The position numbers were made by a program, and so were the translations under genes. The notes below the pieces were generated by a model that saw only the letters and a list, made by a program, of their open reading frames with translations, was not told the origin of the DNA and ran no database searches. Source: JAUWCL01 sp964599375 (lineage in GTDB: Bacteria > Krumholzibacteriota > Krumholzibacteriia > Krumholzibacteriales > Krumholzibacteriaceae). Taken from it: a DNA stretch of 64,000 nucleotides. The stretch is taken from positions 248,001 to 312,000 of the forward strand of contig CAZREW010000001.1 of NCBI GenBank assembly GCA_964599375.1, given 5' to 3'. Below, piece by piece: positions 35,826 to 45,098 of the stretch (its first letter is position 1; every line of letters starts with the position of its first letter).

Positions 35826-37523
35826 TTGAAGAGGACATCTATAGCTCTGGTTATAGCGGCTCTGGCCATAACGGCGGGTTGCGGCAAGAAGGATGACAGC
35901 GACCTGGTCATAGCCAGGATCGATTCGAGGGTCATAACCGTTGGCGATTTCGATAGGGTCGCCGAGACGATCGACCAGAAATACCTCCCCGATACTGATG
36001 ATCTCGAGGGGAAGAAGGTCCTTCTCAACCACATGATCGACAAGGAAGTCATGGCGCTCAAAGCGCTTTCCATGGGGTATGAGAAGGAGCAATGGTTTAT
36101 CGACCTCTGGTCGACGTACAAGGGCCCGTTCATGATCGCGCAGCTGATGGACCAGATGGTGGCCAAGAAAGTGGTCGTCACCGACGAGATGGTTGCCGAC
36201 TACTACAACCAGATGCACTATGAATACACGCTCAGCCAGATCATTACCGCCAATGAGGACGAGATCGTCGAGATCCGGGAGCGGGCCCTCGCAGGGGAGG
36301 ATTTCGCCGAGCTGGCGAAAAAATACTCGCTCGGCGCGGGAGCCGAGCAGGGCGGGTACGTTGGATCCAACCCGGTCGGGAACATCCACTGGTGGGTCGA
36401 GGAGGAGCTCTTCAACATGGAGCCCGGGGATATCTCGAAGCCGATGAAGACATCGAGCGGATGGGCGATCATCAAGGTGCACAGGAAACGCAAGGTCGAT
36501 CCGCTAAATGACGAGGAATGGGCCGCGAGGCGCGTCAGGGCGATCCTGGAGAAGAAGGGGATGGAGGAGCTGAAGGCCAAGATCGAGAAGGATATCGACC
36601 TGCAGTTCTACACCGACGCGGTAAACATCGCATACGACGGGTTGCCGCAAGACATCCCGATCGAGGATATAATGTCGTACAAGGTCACGCGCGAGAATGC
36701 CCCGAGGCTCAACATTCCAGAGCAGTTCAAGGACAAGCTGATCTGCCAGTACTCGGACGGCAGCTACACACTGGGCGATTTCGAGGATCTGTATTACAAG
36801 CTTGGTCTTCCCGAAAGGCCGAGGAGGCAGTACGGCCGGGAACAGATCATACAGACGATGCACAAGATGATCTTCGACAAGGTCCTTCCCGTCTACGCGG
36901 AGGAACAGGCGAAGCTCCTCGAGATCCCCGAGGTCAGAAAGAACCTCGAGAGTAAGAAAGAGATGTTCCTGGTCCATAAGCTCTACGACGACCAGATCAA
37001 GAACGAGGTCACCGTTACGACCAAGGACATGCAGGATTATTACGCCGCGAACCTCGATAAACTCGTCAAGTACGAGAGGCGGGATTTCTCCGTCATCCTG
37101 GTCCCCGACTACAAGACAGCCGATGAAGTGCACCAGAAGGCGATGGAAGGGGTGAACTTCGGTACGCTGGTCAGGAAATATTCGACGGGCGAAATGGCCA
37201 AGGATAGCTTCGGGCGCACCGGGCTTCATGTCGAGGGAGCGATGCAGGATTACGACACGGTCGGGTTCATGCTCGACGGGGTCGGGGCTGTCTCCGACCC
37301 ATTCCAGACCGCTAGGGGCTGGGCGGTGCTCAAGGTCGAAGAGATCGAGGATGAGGGGATCCCCAGTTTCCAGGAAGCCGAAGGGATCATCAAGAAGCAA
37401 CTCCTCGAGGAGAGGTACGAAGAACAACTTCACGAAAAGCTCGAGAAGTGGCGCAAGGATTACGTCATCGAGATAAACGATTCCGCGCTGAACAAAGCCG
37501 AGCTCAAGAGGACCAGGCTCTGA
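35826..37523 (+). CDS. Parvulin-type peptidyl-prolyl isomerase lipoprotein with two PpiC domains
   Basis: 565 residues from a TTG at 35826, six bases after AAGGAG; the ATG five bases earlier opens onto an immediate stop (ATG TTT TGA). The signal peptide ends in the lipobox ITAGC. A SurA-N-like helical segment is followed by a PpiC domain at about 135-220 (YTLSQIITANEDE...GEDFAELAKKYS) and a second at about 420-505 (FSVILVPDYKTADE...FGTLVRKYSTG). It is a likely periplasmic folding catalyst for outer-membrane proteins, first of three related genes in a row. Confidence 0.88.
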   Translation: MKRTSIALVIAALAITAGCGKKDDSDLVIARIDSRVITVGDFDRVAETIDQKYLPDTDDLEGKKVLLNHMIDKEVMALKALSMGYEKEQWFIDLWSTYKGPFMIAQLMDQMVAKKVVVTDEMVADYYNQMHYEYTLSQIITANEDEIVEIRERALAGEDFAELAKKYSLGAGAEQGGYVGSNPVGNIHWWVEEELFNMEPGDISKPMKTSSGWAIIKVHRKRKVDPLNDEEWAARRVRAILEKKGMEELKAKIEKDIDLQFYTDAVNIAYDGLPQDIPIEDIMSYKVTRENAPRLNIPEQFKDKLICQYSDGSYTLGDFEDLYYKLGLPERPRRQYGREQIIQTMHKMIFDKVLPVYAEEQAKLLEIPEVRKNLESKKEMFLVHKLYDDQIKNEVTVTTKDMQDYYAANLDKLVKYERRDFSVILVPDYKTADEVHQKAMEGVNFGTLVRKYSTGEMAKDSFGRTGLHVEGAMQDYDTVGFMLDGVGAVSDPFQTARGWAVLKVEEIEDEGIPSFQEAEGIIKKQLLEERYEEQLHEKLEKWRKDYVIEINDSALNKAELKRTRL

Positions 37524-37546
37524 CCCGCAGGGCCAGGATCAGCAGT

Positions 37547-38461
37547 ATGAACAGGCGCACCGTTCTTTCCGCCCTGCTTGTACCGTTCCTGCTGGTCGCG
37601 GGATGCGGGGATGGGAAGAAGGGCGAGGAATCCGCCGTTCCCTCCGATGCCATCGTCAGTGTCAACGGGAAGGTCCTTACCGAGAGATATCTCGAGGACC
37701 TTCTTCCCGCCGGCGAGAAGACGCCTTTTTCCGACTCGGAAAAGGCGGCATGGGTCCGCCAGTGGATCGAGATGGAACTGCTCTGCGGCGAGGCGGTGAG
37801 GCGCGGGCTCGACAACGACCCGAGGGTAAGAGCCAGACTCGAGAGCCTCGAGCGCGAGTATCTCGCCGACCATCTGACATTCATCGAGCTGCGCGAGAGG
37901 ATCGAGGTCTCCGAAGAGGAGATCGAGGAGTACTTCGAGGAGCACAAGGACGAGTACGCGAACGAGTACAGGGTCAGCCATATAATGGTGAACACGCTGG
38001 AGGAGGCCCGCCAGGTCCAGGAGCTTCTGAAGAAAAACAGTTTCACCTGGGTCGCCAACAGGTACTCGGTCGACCCTGTAGCGAAAAGAGGCGGAGATCT
38101 CGGCTACCTTACCAAGGGGAACATGATCCCTGCCTTCGAGACGGTCGTATTCGACATGCAGCCGGGCGAGGTCAGCGGCATAATACAGTCCGAGTTCGGC
38201 TATCATATAATAATGCTAGTGGGCATGCGCGAGGCGCAGGTAAAGATCGAGCTCGCCGATGTCCGCGAGATGATAATGAACGAGCTGGTGCTTCGCAAAA
38301 GGGAGGCGGCGTACCGCGAGCTGATGGAAAAGCTGTTCGAAAAAGCGGACATCCGATATTTCAACGGCGGATATCCAGAAGAGGGCGTGCAGACGGACAC
38401 CGCCATCGTCGAAGAGCCCTCCGACACCGCCGCGACCGACACGATGACAACGGAAGGATGA
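37547..38461 (+). CDS. PpiC-type peptidyl-prolyl isomerase lipoprotein
   Basis: The ATG at 37547 begins a lipoprotein signal (LLVPFLLVAGC) and gives 304 residues; the longer open frame upstream is out of context. An N-terminal SurA-like helical region is followed by one parvulin domain at about 145-235 (EYRVSHIMVNTLEEARQVQELLK, GGDLGYLTKGNMIPAFETVVF, GYHIIMLV). The tail is rich in Thr/Asp. Its stop overlaps the next ATG, so three foldases are co-translated. Confidence 0.88.
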   Translation: MNRRTVLSALLVPFLLVAGCGDGKKGEESAVPSDAIVSVNGKVLTERYLEDLLPAGEKTPFSDSEKAAWVRQWIEMELLCGEAVRRGLDNDPRVRARLESLEREYLADHLTFIELRERIEVSEEEIEEYFEEHKDEYANEYRVSHIMVNTLEEARQVQELLKKNSFTWVANRYSVDPVAKRGGDLGYLTKGNMIPAFETVVFDMQPGEVSGIIQSEFGYHIIMLVGMREAQVKIELADVREMIMNELVLRKREAAYRELMEKLFEKADIRYFNGGYPEEGVQTDTAIVEEPSDTAATDTMTTEG

Positions 38462-39819
38462 TGATGAGGATAAGGATATCGACGGCCCTGCTGGCCGCGG
38501 CATTATGCCTGCCGGCGGCCCTGGCCGCCCAGCAGAAGGGCGAGGTGATAGACCGCGTCATCGCCGTCGTGGAGGACCGCGCGATCCTCCTGAGCGAGAT
38601 GGAGATGGAGTACAGGCAGTACCTGTTTCAGAACCAGATAACGGCACCGTCCCCCGAGGAGGAGGCGCGGCTGCGCGCGCAGATCCTCGAGCAGCTCGTG
38701 GCCGACCAGCTGCTCGCCGTGCACGCCGACAAGACCGGAGTCAGTGTGCCGGAGGAAGCGGTCGAAGAAGAGCTCGAGAGGGCTCTCGAGGAGAGCCGGC
38801 GCAGCGCGGGAAGTGATGAGATATTCAACAGGGAGCTCGAGAAAGCGGGCCTGACCCTCCAGCAGCTCAGAACTCAGTGGGCGGAGAAGATCAGGTCCAG
38901 ATACCTTATCGAGCAGCTCCTCAGGGGCGAAGTCTTCAAGGACATCACCGTCACCGATGCGGAGGTGAGGCGTTACTACAGGGATCACCAGAGCGAGTTG
39001 CCGAAGAGGCCCTCGACGATGAAGCTCGCGCAGATAGTCATCATGCCGGGCGTCGACGACCAGGCGAGCGACAAGTCGCTCGAGCGGATAAAGGCGATAG
39101 AGGCTGAGATCAAAGGGGGGAAGGATTTCGCGGAGGCGGCTGGTGAGTACTCCGAGGACCCGAGCGCAAAATTCGGAGGAAGCCTCGGATATATCAGGCT
39201 CAGCGACCTGGGGAGCCCTCCTTTCGAGAACGCCGCCAGAAAGCTACTCGTCGGCGAGATGAGCCCACCCGTGCTGACCAGGTTCGGGTGGCATCTTATC
39301 AGGCTCGAGGATGTCAGGGGGGACCAGGTAAAGCTGCGGCATATACTGATCAAGGTCGGGACCGACGATGCGCAGGTGGCCGATGCGGCCCGCAGGGCGG
39401 AAGCGGTAAGGCAGGAAGTCATCGGAGGGCTCGATTTCGGAGCTGCCGCGGCGAAGTACTCGGCCGACGAAAAGACGAAGAACAACGGTGGGGTGATAGA
39501 CCAGGAGATAGTCCTCGAACAACTGGTCGGCAAGGCCGACTACCTCCTCGAGATACTGAAGGAAACCGAGGTCGGAGGAATAACGCCCGTAATCAAGGAA
39601 GACGCCGGCTTCAGGATAATAAAGGTGCTCGAGAAGAATCCCGCCCGTCCCTATACCTACCAGGAGGCGAAGCCGGAGCTCGAGAATCTCATCGCGCAGC
39701 AGAAGAGGATGGAGAAGTACCAGGAATACGTCCATGAGCTCGAAGGGATGTACTACGTCGACATCAAGGTCGGCGCGGAAACGGCCGCGCAGGCCGACAG
39801 CACCAGCTCGGGCGGATGA
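38461..39819 (+). CDS. SurA-like periplasmic foldase with two parvulin domains
   Basis: A run of three ATGs (38458, 38461, 38464) follows GGAAGG; 38461 is used here, giving 452 residues. The cleavable signal peptide (ALLAAALCLPAALAAQ) has no lipobox. The SurA N-domain (VIDRVIAVVEDRAILLSEMEME) is clear. Two PpiC domains follow, about 185-280 (MKLAQIVIMPGVDD) and 285-385 (VKLRHILIKVGTDD). It probably escorts outer-membrane proteins through the periplasm. This is the soluble member of the three-foldase cluster. Confidence 0.9.
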   Translation: MMRIRISTALLAAALCLPAALAAQQKGEVIDRVIAVVEDRAILLSEMEMEYRQYLFQNQITAPSPEEEARLRAQILEQLVADQLLAVHADKTGVSVPEEAVEEELERALEESRRSAGSDEIFNRELEKAGLTLQQLRTQWAEKIRSRYLIEQLLRGEVFKDITVTDAEVRRYYRDHQSELPKRPSTMKLAQIVIMPGVDDQASDKSLERIKAIEAEIKGGKDFAEAAGEYSEDPSAKFGGSLGYIRLSDLGSPPFENAARKLLVGEMSPPVLTRFGWHLIRLEDVRGDQVKLRHILIKVGTDDAQVADAARRAEAVRQEVIGGLDFGAAAAKYSADEKTKNNGGVIDQEIVLEQLVGKADYLLEILKETEVGGITPVIKEDAGFRIIKVLEKNPARPYTYQEAKPELENLIAQQKRMEKYQEYVHELEGMYYVDIKVGAETAAQADSTSSGG

Positions 39820-39823
39820 GGCG

Positions 39824-40084
39824 ATGAGGATAGATACCCTCCTCAAGACGCTATGCCTGGTGAAGACGAGAAGCCTTGCCAGGAAGGGGTGCGAGACGGG
39901 AAACGTCAGGATAGATGGCGCGGTCGTCAAGCCGTCGCGCGAGGCGGCTGCGGGCGACATCATAGAGGTCAGGATGCCGGGCCACTCGCTCGTGGTCGAA
40001 CTCCTCGAGATGCCGGCTGCCCAGGTCTCCAGGAAGGACGCACCCCGGTACTACAGGATCGTGAGGGAGACGAGGACTGGATGA
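39824..40084 (+). CDS. S4-domain RNA-binding protein, Hsp15/RqcP-like
   Basis: 86 residues from the ATG at 39824. It is almost entirely an S4 domain (MRIDTLLKTLCLVKTRSLARKGCETGNVRIDG, then VKPSREAAAGDIIEVRM). Such small proteins bind ribosomal or structured RNA, and family members rescue 50S-tRNA-nascent-chain complexes. Which role applies here cannot be told from sequence. Its stop overlaps the pdxA start by ATGA. Confidence 0.85.
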   Translation: MRIDTLLKTLCLVKTRSLARKGCETGNVRIDGAVVKPSREAAAGDIIEVRMPGHSLVVELLEMPAAQVSRKDAPRYYRIVRETRTG

Positions 40085-41115
40085 CACGGCGAAGGATACC
40101 TATAGCGCTCACGGTCGGCGATCCGGCCGGCGTAGGGCCGGAGATCATGGCGGCCCTGCTCGCCTCGGGCAGAGATTACGGGGCGGACATTGCATTGATA
40201 GGCTCGGTGGCCGCGATGGCCGCTGCCGCGGAAAAGGCCGGCGCGGCGATGCCGCGTGTTATCGGCCCCGCCGGATCGGTAGACGGCCCGGCCCTGCTCG
40301 ATGCCATGGCCCCGGGCTCCCCGGTGATGATCGATACCGGCGGGGGAAGAGATGTTCCCGCCGGAGGGCCGAGCCCGGCAGGAGGCGCCATCTCCGGCGA
40401 GGCGGTAGAAATGGCCGCCCGGCTCGCCTCGGGGGGGTTCGTAGAGGGGATAGTGACGGGCCCGATCTCGAAGGAGGCGCTGGGGCTCGCCGGAAACAGG
40501 TACAGGGGACACACAGACATGCTCTCCGCGATGCTCGATGCCCCCGACTGCCAGATGGTGATGGTGTCCCCCGAGATGAGGATAGTCATACTGACGCGAG
40601 ACATCCCGCTCTCCGAGGTTCCGGCCGCGGTCACCAGGGAAAGGCTTACGACCGGTGTGAGGGTCACGGCTGCAGCGCTCAAGGAGCTCTGGGGGATAGA
40701 GGCCCCGAGGATAGACATAGCGGCGCTCAACCCGCACGGGGGAGACGGCGGAGTCACCGGGACTGAGGAAAGGGACGTGATCATTCCGGCGGTCGCGGCT
40801 CTCGCAGCGGAGGGTATCGATGCGCGCGGCCCCTTCTCGGCCGACACGCTCTTCAGCCGCCCCGGAAAACGTGGCTGCGACGCCTTCGTCGCGCTCTATC
40901 ACGACCAGGGGATGATCCCCTTCAAGATATCCGGGTTCGACCACGGCGTGAACATGACTATCGGCCTGCCCGTGGTGAGGACCTCGGTCTGCCACGGGAC
41001 CGCTTACGATATCGCCGGGAAGGGAGAGGCGGAAAGCGGAAGCCTCGCCGCCGCGCTCGAGCTCGCTGTGGACTGCTGCCGCATACGCAAGCCCGAAGGG
41101 AGGGCGGCCCTATGA
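40081..41115 (+). CDS. pdxA: 4-hydroxythreonine-4-phosphate dehydrogenase PdxA
   Basis: The ATG at 40081 overlaps the previous stop and gives 344 residues. Motifs of the NAD- and metal-binding PdxA family are intact: LTVGDPAGVGPEI, VTGPISKEAL, GHTDML (metal His), LNPHGGDGG and ALYHDQGMIPFK. It acts in the DXP-dependent pyridoxal phosphate pathway just before PdxJ, which is encoded at 55342. A longer in-frame extension upstream is a shadow over the S4 gene. Confidence 0.95.
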   Translation: MTRRRIPIALTVGDPAGVGPEIMAALLASGRDYGADIALIGSVAAMAAAAEKAGAAMPRVIGPAGSVDGPALLDAMAPGSPVMIDTGGGRDVPAGGPSPAGGAISGEAVEMAARLASGGFVEGIVTGPISKEALGLAGNRYRGHTDMLSAMLDAPDCQMVMVSPEMRIVILTRDIPLSEVPAAVTRERLTTGVRVTAAALKELWGIEAPRIDIAALNPHGGDGGVTGTEERDVIIPAVAALAAEGIDARGPFSADTLFSRPGKRGCDAFVALYHDQGMIPFKISGFDHGVNMTIGLPVVRTSVCHGTAYDIAGKGEAESGSLAAALELAVDCCRIRKPEGRAAL

Positions 41116-41897
41116 ATTCCCAGGATAACAGGATCATAGCGGGCGTCTACCACCTGTCGAAGGACCTCGGCAGGCATTTTTCGCTGATCGACATAAATCT
41201 CCAGGTGACGAACGGCGAGTTCGTCTTTCTCGTCGGGCCGAGCGGCGCGGGGAAGAGCACCCTGCTGAGAATGATGTATATGGACGACAGGCCCGACTCG
41301 GGCCAGATAGTCGTAGGCCCATTCGTCTCGACACGGGTCACAAGGAAGACGATCCCCGAGCTGCGCAGGAAGATCGGGATAGTGTTCCAGGATTTCCGGC
41401 TGATAGAGGACAGGACCGTCTTCGAGAACATCGCGCTGGCGATGAAGGTCACCGGGACTCCCATGAGCGAGATAAAGCAGAGGGTCACCGAGATACTCAC
41501 ATATGTGGGGCTCTATCACAAGAGGCACGACTTTCCCAGGGCCCTCTCCGGAGGGGAGCAGCAGCGGGTCGCGATCGCCAGGGCGGTGGCGAACAGGCCG
41601 GCGATACTGCTGGCAGACGAGCCGACCGGCAATCTCGATGCCATGGCGACGAGGAACGTGATCGAGCTCCTGTTCAAGATCAACGCCGGCGGCACCGCCG
41701 TGCTCATGGCCACTCACGATATCGAGATGGTGCAGAGCTTCGGCCAGCGGATCATCTACCTCGAGAACGGGCGCATCGTCCGCGACCGGGAGATGGTATT
41801 CGTCGGCGACGTCCGCGACCGGCTGGATGAATCGCGCGTGTCGCGCAGGGCGGAGCAGCTCTCCGAGCACGATATCAGGGACGAGGAGCGCGAATGA
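41112..41897 (+). CDS. ftsE: Cell division ABC transporter ATP-binding protein FtsE
   Basis: 261 residues with Walker A GPSGAGKST (42-50), Q-loop VFQDFRL, signature LSGGEQQRVAIARA and Walker B ILLADEPTGNLD. With FtsX it uses ATP to control septal peptidoglycan hydrolases. A charged C-terminal extension of about 30 residues goes beyond the usual end. Start and stop overlap pdxA and ftsX by ATGA, so all three are coupled. Confidence 0.95.
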   Translation: MNSQDNRIIAGVYHLSKDLGRHFSLIDINLQVTNGEFVFLVGPSGAGKSTLLRMMYMDDRPDSGQIVVGPFVSTRVTRKTIPELRRKIGIVFQDFRLIEDRTVFENIALAMKVTGTPMSEIKQRVTEILTYVGLYHKRHDFPRALSGGEQQRVAIARAVANRPAILLADEPTGNLDAMATRNVIELLFKINAGGTAVLMATHDIEMVQSFGQRIIYLENGRIVRDREMVFVGDVRDRLDESRVSRRAEQLSEHDIRDEERE

Positions 41898-42763
41898 ACC
41901 TCCGCACAGCGAAATACATGATCGACGAGATGATGATCAACCTCGGCAGGAGGAAAGGCGGGAACACGATCGCCGTGATCATCATGGGGCTCTCGCTGCT
42001 GATACTCGTCGTCTTCCTGATGGTCACACTGAACCTGGCCAGCCTGATCGACAGGACGAGCGAGGAAATGCGGCTGTTCGTCTATCTCGATGAAGGACTC
42101 GGCCAGGAGGCCGTGCAGGAGATACAGCACAAGCTCCTCGGGCTGCGCGGGATAGAGGAGGTCTCCTTCATATCTAAGGACGAGGCGCTGGCCGAGTTCA
42201 GGGAGATGCTCGAAGGGGAGAACGATATCCTCGAAGAGCTCGTCGACAATCCCCTTCCAGACGCGTTCAGGGTAAAGCCGAAGCAGGGATACATAACGAG
42301 CGGGTTCCTCTCCTCGGTCGCCGCGGAGACGGAGAAATGGGAAGGGGTCGAGGAGGTCAGGTACGGGAAGAAATGGTTCGAGAGGGGCGAGAGGCTCGCG
42401 AAGGGGATATACATAATAGACCTCGCACTCGGCCTCATCATATTCCTCTCGGTGATATTCGTGATCTACAACACGGTGCGGCTGACCGTGCTGCACAGGC
42501 GCACGACGATAGACGTGATGAAACTCGTCGGGGCGACGAACGCGTTCATCCGCGTTCCCTTCATCCTCGAGGGGGCGCTACAGGGCGCGGCAGCGTCTCT
42601 CATCGCCATCGGGCTTCTCGCGGCGATCTATACCTTCTCGTCGAGATACCTCCCCGGTCTCGTTTTCATGAGGTACGACGCGCTGGTCGGCTTCGTGATA
42701 TTCTGCGCGATCCTCGGCGCGGTCGGAAGCTACTCGGCGATGCGCCGGTTCCTCAAGCTCTGA
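41894..42763 (+). CDS. ftsX: Cell division protein FtsX
   Basis: 289 residues. One membrane helix (about 27-50) precedes the periplasmic domain (FVYLDEGLGQEAVQEIQHKLLGL, VSFISKDEALAEFRE), and three more helices lie in the C-terminal half. The FtsX permease core VIYNTVRLTVLHRRTTIDVMKLVGATNAFIRVPFILEG is intact. It transmits FtsE ATPase signals through its periplasmic loop to EnvC-type activators, encoded 15 bases downstream. Confidence 0.95.
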   Translation: MNLRTAKYMIDEMMINLGRRKGGNTIAVIIMGLSLLILVVFLMVTLNLASLIDRTSEEMRLFVYLDEGLGQEAVQEIQHKLLGLRGIEEVSFISKDEALAEFREMLEGENDILEELVDNPLPDAFRVKPKQGYITSGFLSSVAAETEKWEGVEEVRYGKKWFERGERLAKGIYIIDLALGLIIFLSVIFVIYNTVRLTVLHRRTTIDVMKLVGATNAFIRVPFILEGALQGAAASLIAIGLLAAIYTFSSRYLPGLVFMRYDALVGFVIFCAILGAVGSYSAMRRFLKL

Positions 42764-42778
42764 CAGGCGGACCCCGGC

Positions 42779-43957
42779 ATGAAGGGCAGGCTTCTCATAT
42801 CGATGATCGCGATCGCCCTGGCGGCGTCCGTCCCCGTCCTGCCGCAGGACAAGGAGCTCAACAAGAGCATCAGGAGCAAGGAGGACGAGCTGCAGAAGCT
42901 GCGCGACGAGATCCGCGACCAGAGAAAGAAGATCTCCGACATAGAGAGGCAGGAACGGGACGTCAGCGAATACATCGCGAAGCTCGACAGAGAAGAGAAG
43001 CTGATGAAAAAGCTCCTCGCCGGGCTGGACGACAAGGAGGCGCTGCTCGAGGAGCAGGTCGGCCAGCTTCGTTCCGATCTCGAGACGAGCGAGATCGTCT
43101 ACAGGCACAGGCTCGACGTCTTCTCGAAAAGGCTCAGGGAGATGTACAAGGACGGGCCGAGATTCGTCTGGCAGGAGCTCCTCGCGGCAGAGGATTTCGC
43201 CGACCTGCTGCAGAGGTACAAGTTCCTTTCACTGATCGCCGAAGGCGACGCGGCGATGATCGCGGACGTGAGGGAGCGAAAGGCCGGCATAGAGACGCAG
43301 GAGGCCGAGCTTACGGAGCTGCTGCAGGAGGTATCCGCGTCGAGGTCCGAGCAGGAGTCGGAGCTGCGCAGGCTCGACGAGAACGGGGCTAAGAGGAGGC
43401 AGATGCTGGCCGACCTGAAGACGAGCAAGCAGCAGCACCAGAAGCGCGCCTCGGAGCTCGAGGAGCGCGAACGGAAGATGCAGAGCCTCATAGAGGAACT
43501 GGAGAAGTCCCGGCTCTCCCGGTCCCAGGACTGGGGGGACTACGGGGAGGGCGATTTCGCCTCGCTGAAGGGGCGACTGCCGAGGCCGGTGGACGGGAAC
43601 GTGACAAGGGAGTTCGGCAGGTTCAGGCACCCCGAGTACGGGACGGTCACGTTCAACACCGGGATCGACATCAGCACACGCACGGGAGAGCCGGTACGCG
43701 CGGTGGCCAGAGGGCGCGTCGAGTACGCAGGCGACCTGCCCGGATATGGCAACTGCATAATATTGAATCACGGGGGCGGATACTATACGCTGTACGCCCA
43801 CACGTCGTCGATATTCGTCGCCCAGTCGGCGCAGGTGGAGAAGGGGCGCGTGATAGCGGAGGCGGGAAGCGCCTCGTCCGGCTCCGGCGGCACGATACAT
43901 TTCGAGCTCAGGCAGGCCAAGAAGGCCCTCGATCCGGGCGAATGGTTCGCCAGGTAG
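42779..43957 (+). CDS. EnvC-like murein hydrolase activator with degenerate LytM domain
   Basis: 392 residues. A signal peptide, then a long coiled coil (about 25-245) and a LytM domain. The zinc site is broken: the usual first His is Asn293 (FNTGID) and the HxH motif is Thr372-Ile-His374 (TIHFE). As in E. coli EnvC, this predicts an activator of amidases rather than an enzyme. Following ftsEX directly, it fits the FtsEX-EnvC divisome module. Confidence 0.88.
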   Translation: MKGRLLISMIAIALAASVPVLPQDKELNKSIRSKEDELQKLRDEIRDQRKKISDIERQERDVSEYIAKLDREEKLMKKLLAGLDDKEALLEEQVGQLRSDLETSEIVYRHRLDVFSKRLREMYKDGPRFVWQELLAAEDFADLLQRYKFLSLIAEGDAAMIADVRERKAGIETQEAELTELLQEVSASRSEQESELRRLDENGAKRRQMLADLKTSKQQHQKRASELEERERKMQSLIEELEKSRLSRSQDWGDYGEGDFASLKGRLPRPVDGNVTREFGRFRHPEYGTVTFNTGIDISTRTGEPVRAVARGRVEYAGDLPGYGNCIILNHGGGYYTLYAHTSSIFVAQSAQVEKGRVIAEAGSASSGSGGTIHFELRQAKKALDPGEWFAR

Positions 43958-44039
43958 CCTGCGCTGGCAGGGGGAAAACGCCATAGACATAATAGCCGCA
44001 ACCGACCTTGTCGCCGCGGGGCAGCCGAGGGTCTTCTCC

Positions 44040-45032
44040 ATGCTGGAGAGGATGATATCTTCGGACACCCTCCCGGCGTCGATGCTGTTTACGGGGCCGG
44101 AAGGCTCCGGGAAGGAGCTTGCCGCGATGCGGCTGGCGGCCATGATCGAGTGCGGGGAGCGCTCGGCCTGCGGAGAGTGCCAGGCCTGCAGGAGCATATC
44201 TTCTCTAGAGCACCCCGATGTGCACCTGGTCTACCCCGTTCCTTCCGCCGACAGGGAGAAGAACGTGCCTGTCATAATCGAGTCGAGGCGGGAGGATTTT
44301 CTCGCCCGCGGCGAGTTTGGCAACCGCGCGAGGTCGATCGGTATAGAGCAGATAAGGGAGATCGTGGAGAAGGTCTCGAAGCATCCTTTCTCCGGCCCCC
44401 GCTCCGTCGTGGCAGTCATGGAGGCGCACATGGCGACGATAGAGGCGCAGAACGCCTTTCTCAAGATCCTCGAGGAGCCTCCCGGGGCGACGGTCATGAT
44501 CCTGGTGACCGAGAGGGCGGATCTCCTGCTCCCGACGATAATATCTAGGTGCAGCGAGATAAGGTTCGATCCGCTCCCAGACGATGCGACGACTCGTTAC
44601 CTCGAGGACTTCCTGTCGGTCGAAAGCGGGGAGGCGGCGGGGATCGCGGCTCTGGCCGCGGGAAACCTCCAGCGGGCGGCCCGGCTGCTCGACGAGAGGT
44701 TCCTCGGCATCCGCAGGGACGCCGTGTCGATGATCGAGCTCGTGCTCGAGGGAAAGGCGCGAAGGCTTCCCGCCGAAGCGCAGTCGGCGGCGCACGATTA
44801 CTCGCGCGAGGAGACGGCAGACCTGCTCGACGAGATGATCGCCATAATGAGGGGCATTATGAGGGGCGACGAGACGGGGATCTCGCCCGAGGCTGCCTCG
44901 GCAGCCCCGTCGAGGGACATCCCCGCCGACATAAGGAAGATCTCGGCGGCATCGCGGAACCTCCGCAGGAACGTCGACGTGGAGCTGACCCTCTCTCAAC
45001 TCCTCCTTGATTTGGCGGGCAGGTGGTATTAG
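44040..45032 (+). CDS. holB: DNA polymerase III delta' subunit (clamp loader)
   Basis: 330 residues from the ATG at 44040. The N-terminal AAA+ domain has FTGPEGSGKE and the zinc-finger Cys set (Cys...CGECQAC). The conserved AFLKILEEPPGATVMILVTE and LLPTIISRCSEIRF follow. The in-frame sequence upstream, back to about 43959, reads IDIIAATDLVAAGQPRVFSML, much like the missing N-terminus of other delta' proteins, but has no ATG/GTG/TTG. The true start may be a rare codon such as the CTG at 43959. It belongs to the holB-ricT-metG-tatD-rsmA order known from Firmicutes. Confidence 0.9.
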   Translation: MLERMISSDTLPASMLFTGPEGSGKELAAMRLAAMIECGERSACGECQACRSISSLEHPDVHLVYPVPSADREKNVPVIIESRREDFLARGEFGNRARSIGIEQIREIVEKVSKHPFSGPRSVVAVMEAHMATIEAQNAFLKILEEPPGATVMILVTERADLLLPTIISRCSEIRFDPLPDDATTRYLEDFLSVESGEAAGIAALAAGNLQRAARLLDERFLGIRRDAVSMIELVLEGKARRLPAEAQSAAHDYSREETADLLDEMIAIMRGIMRGDETGISPEAASAAPSRDIPADIRKISAASRNLRRNVDVELTLSQLLLDLAGRWY

Positions 45033-45098
45033 ATTGAACTCACCGCTTAAGCGATGGAAAAATCTGTAGTTAACGGCCGGACGGAAGAGGGATGAGAA

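Noticed and set aside
37603..38460. Long Arg-rich frame extending the SurA-like gene upstream
   Set aside because: It is a shadow of the preceding lipoprotein gene; the signal peptide begins at 38461.
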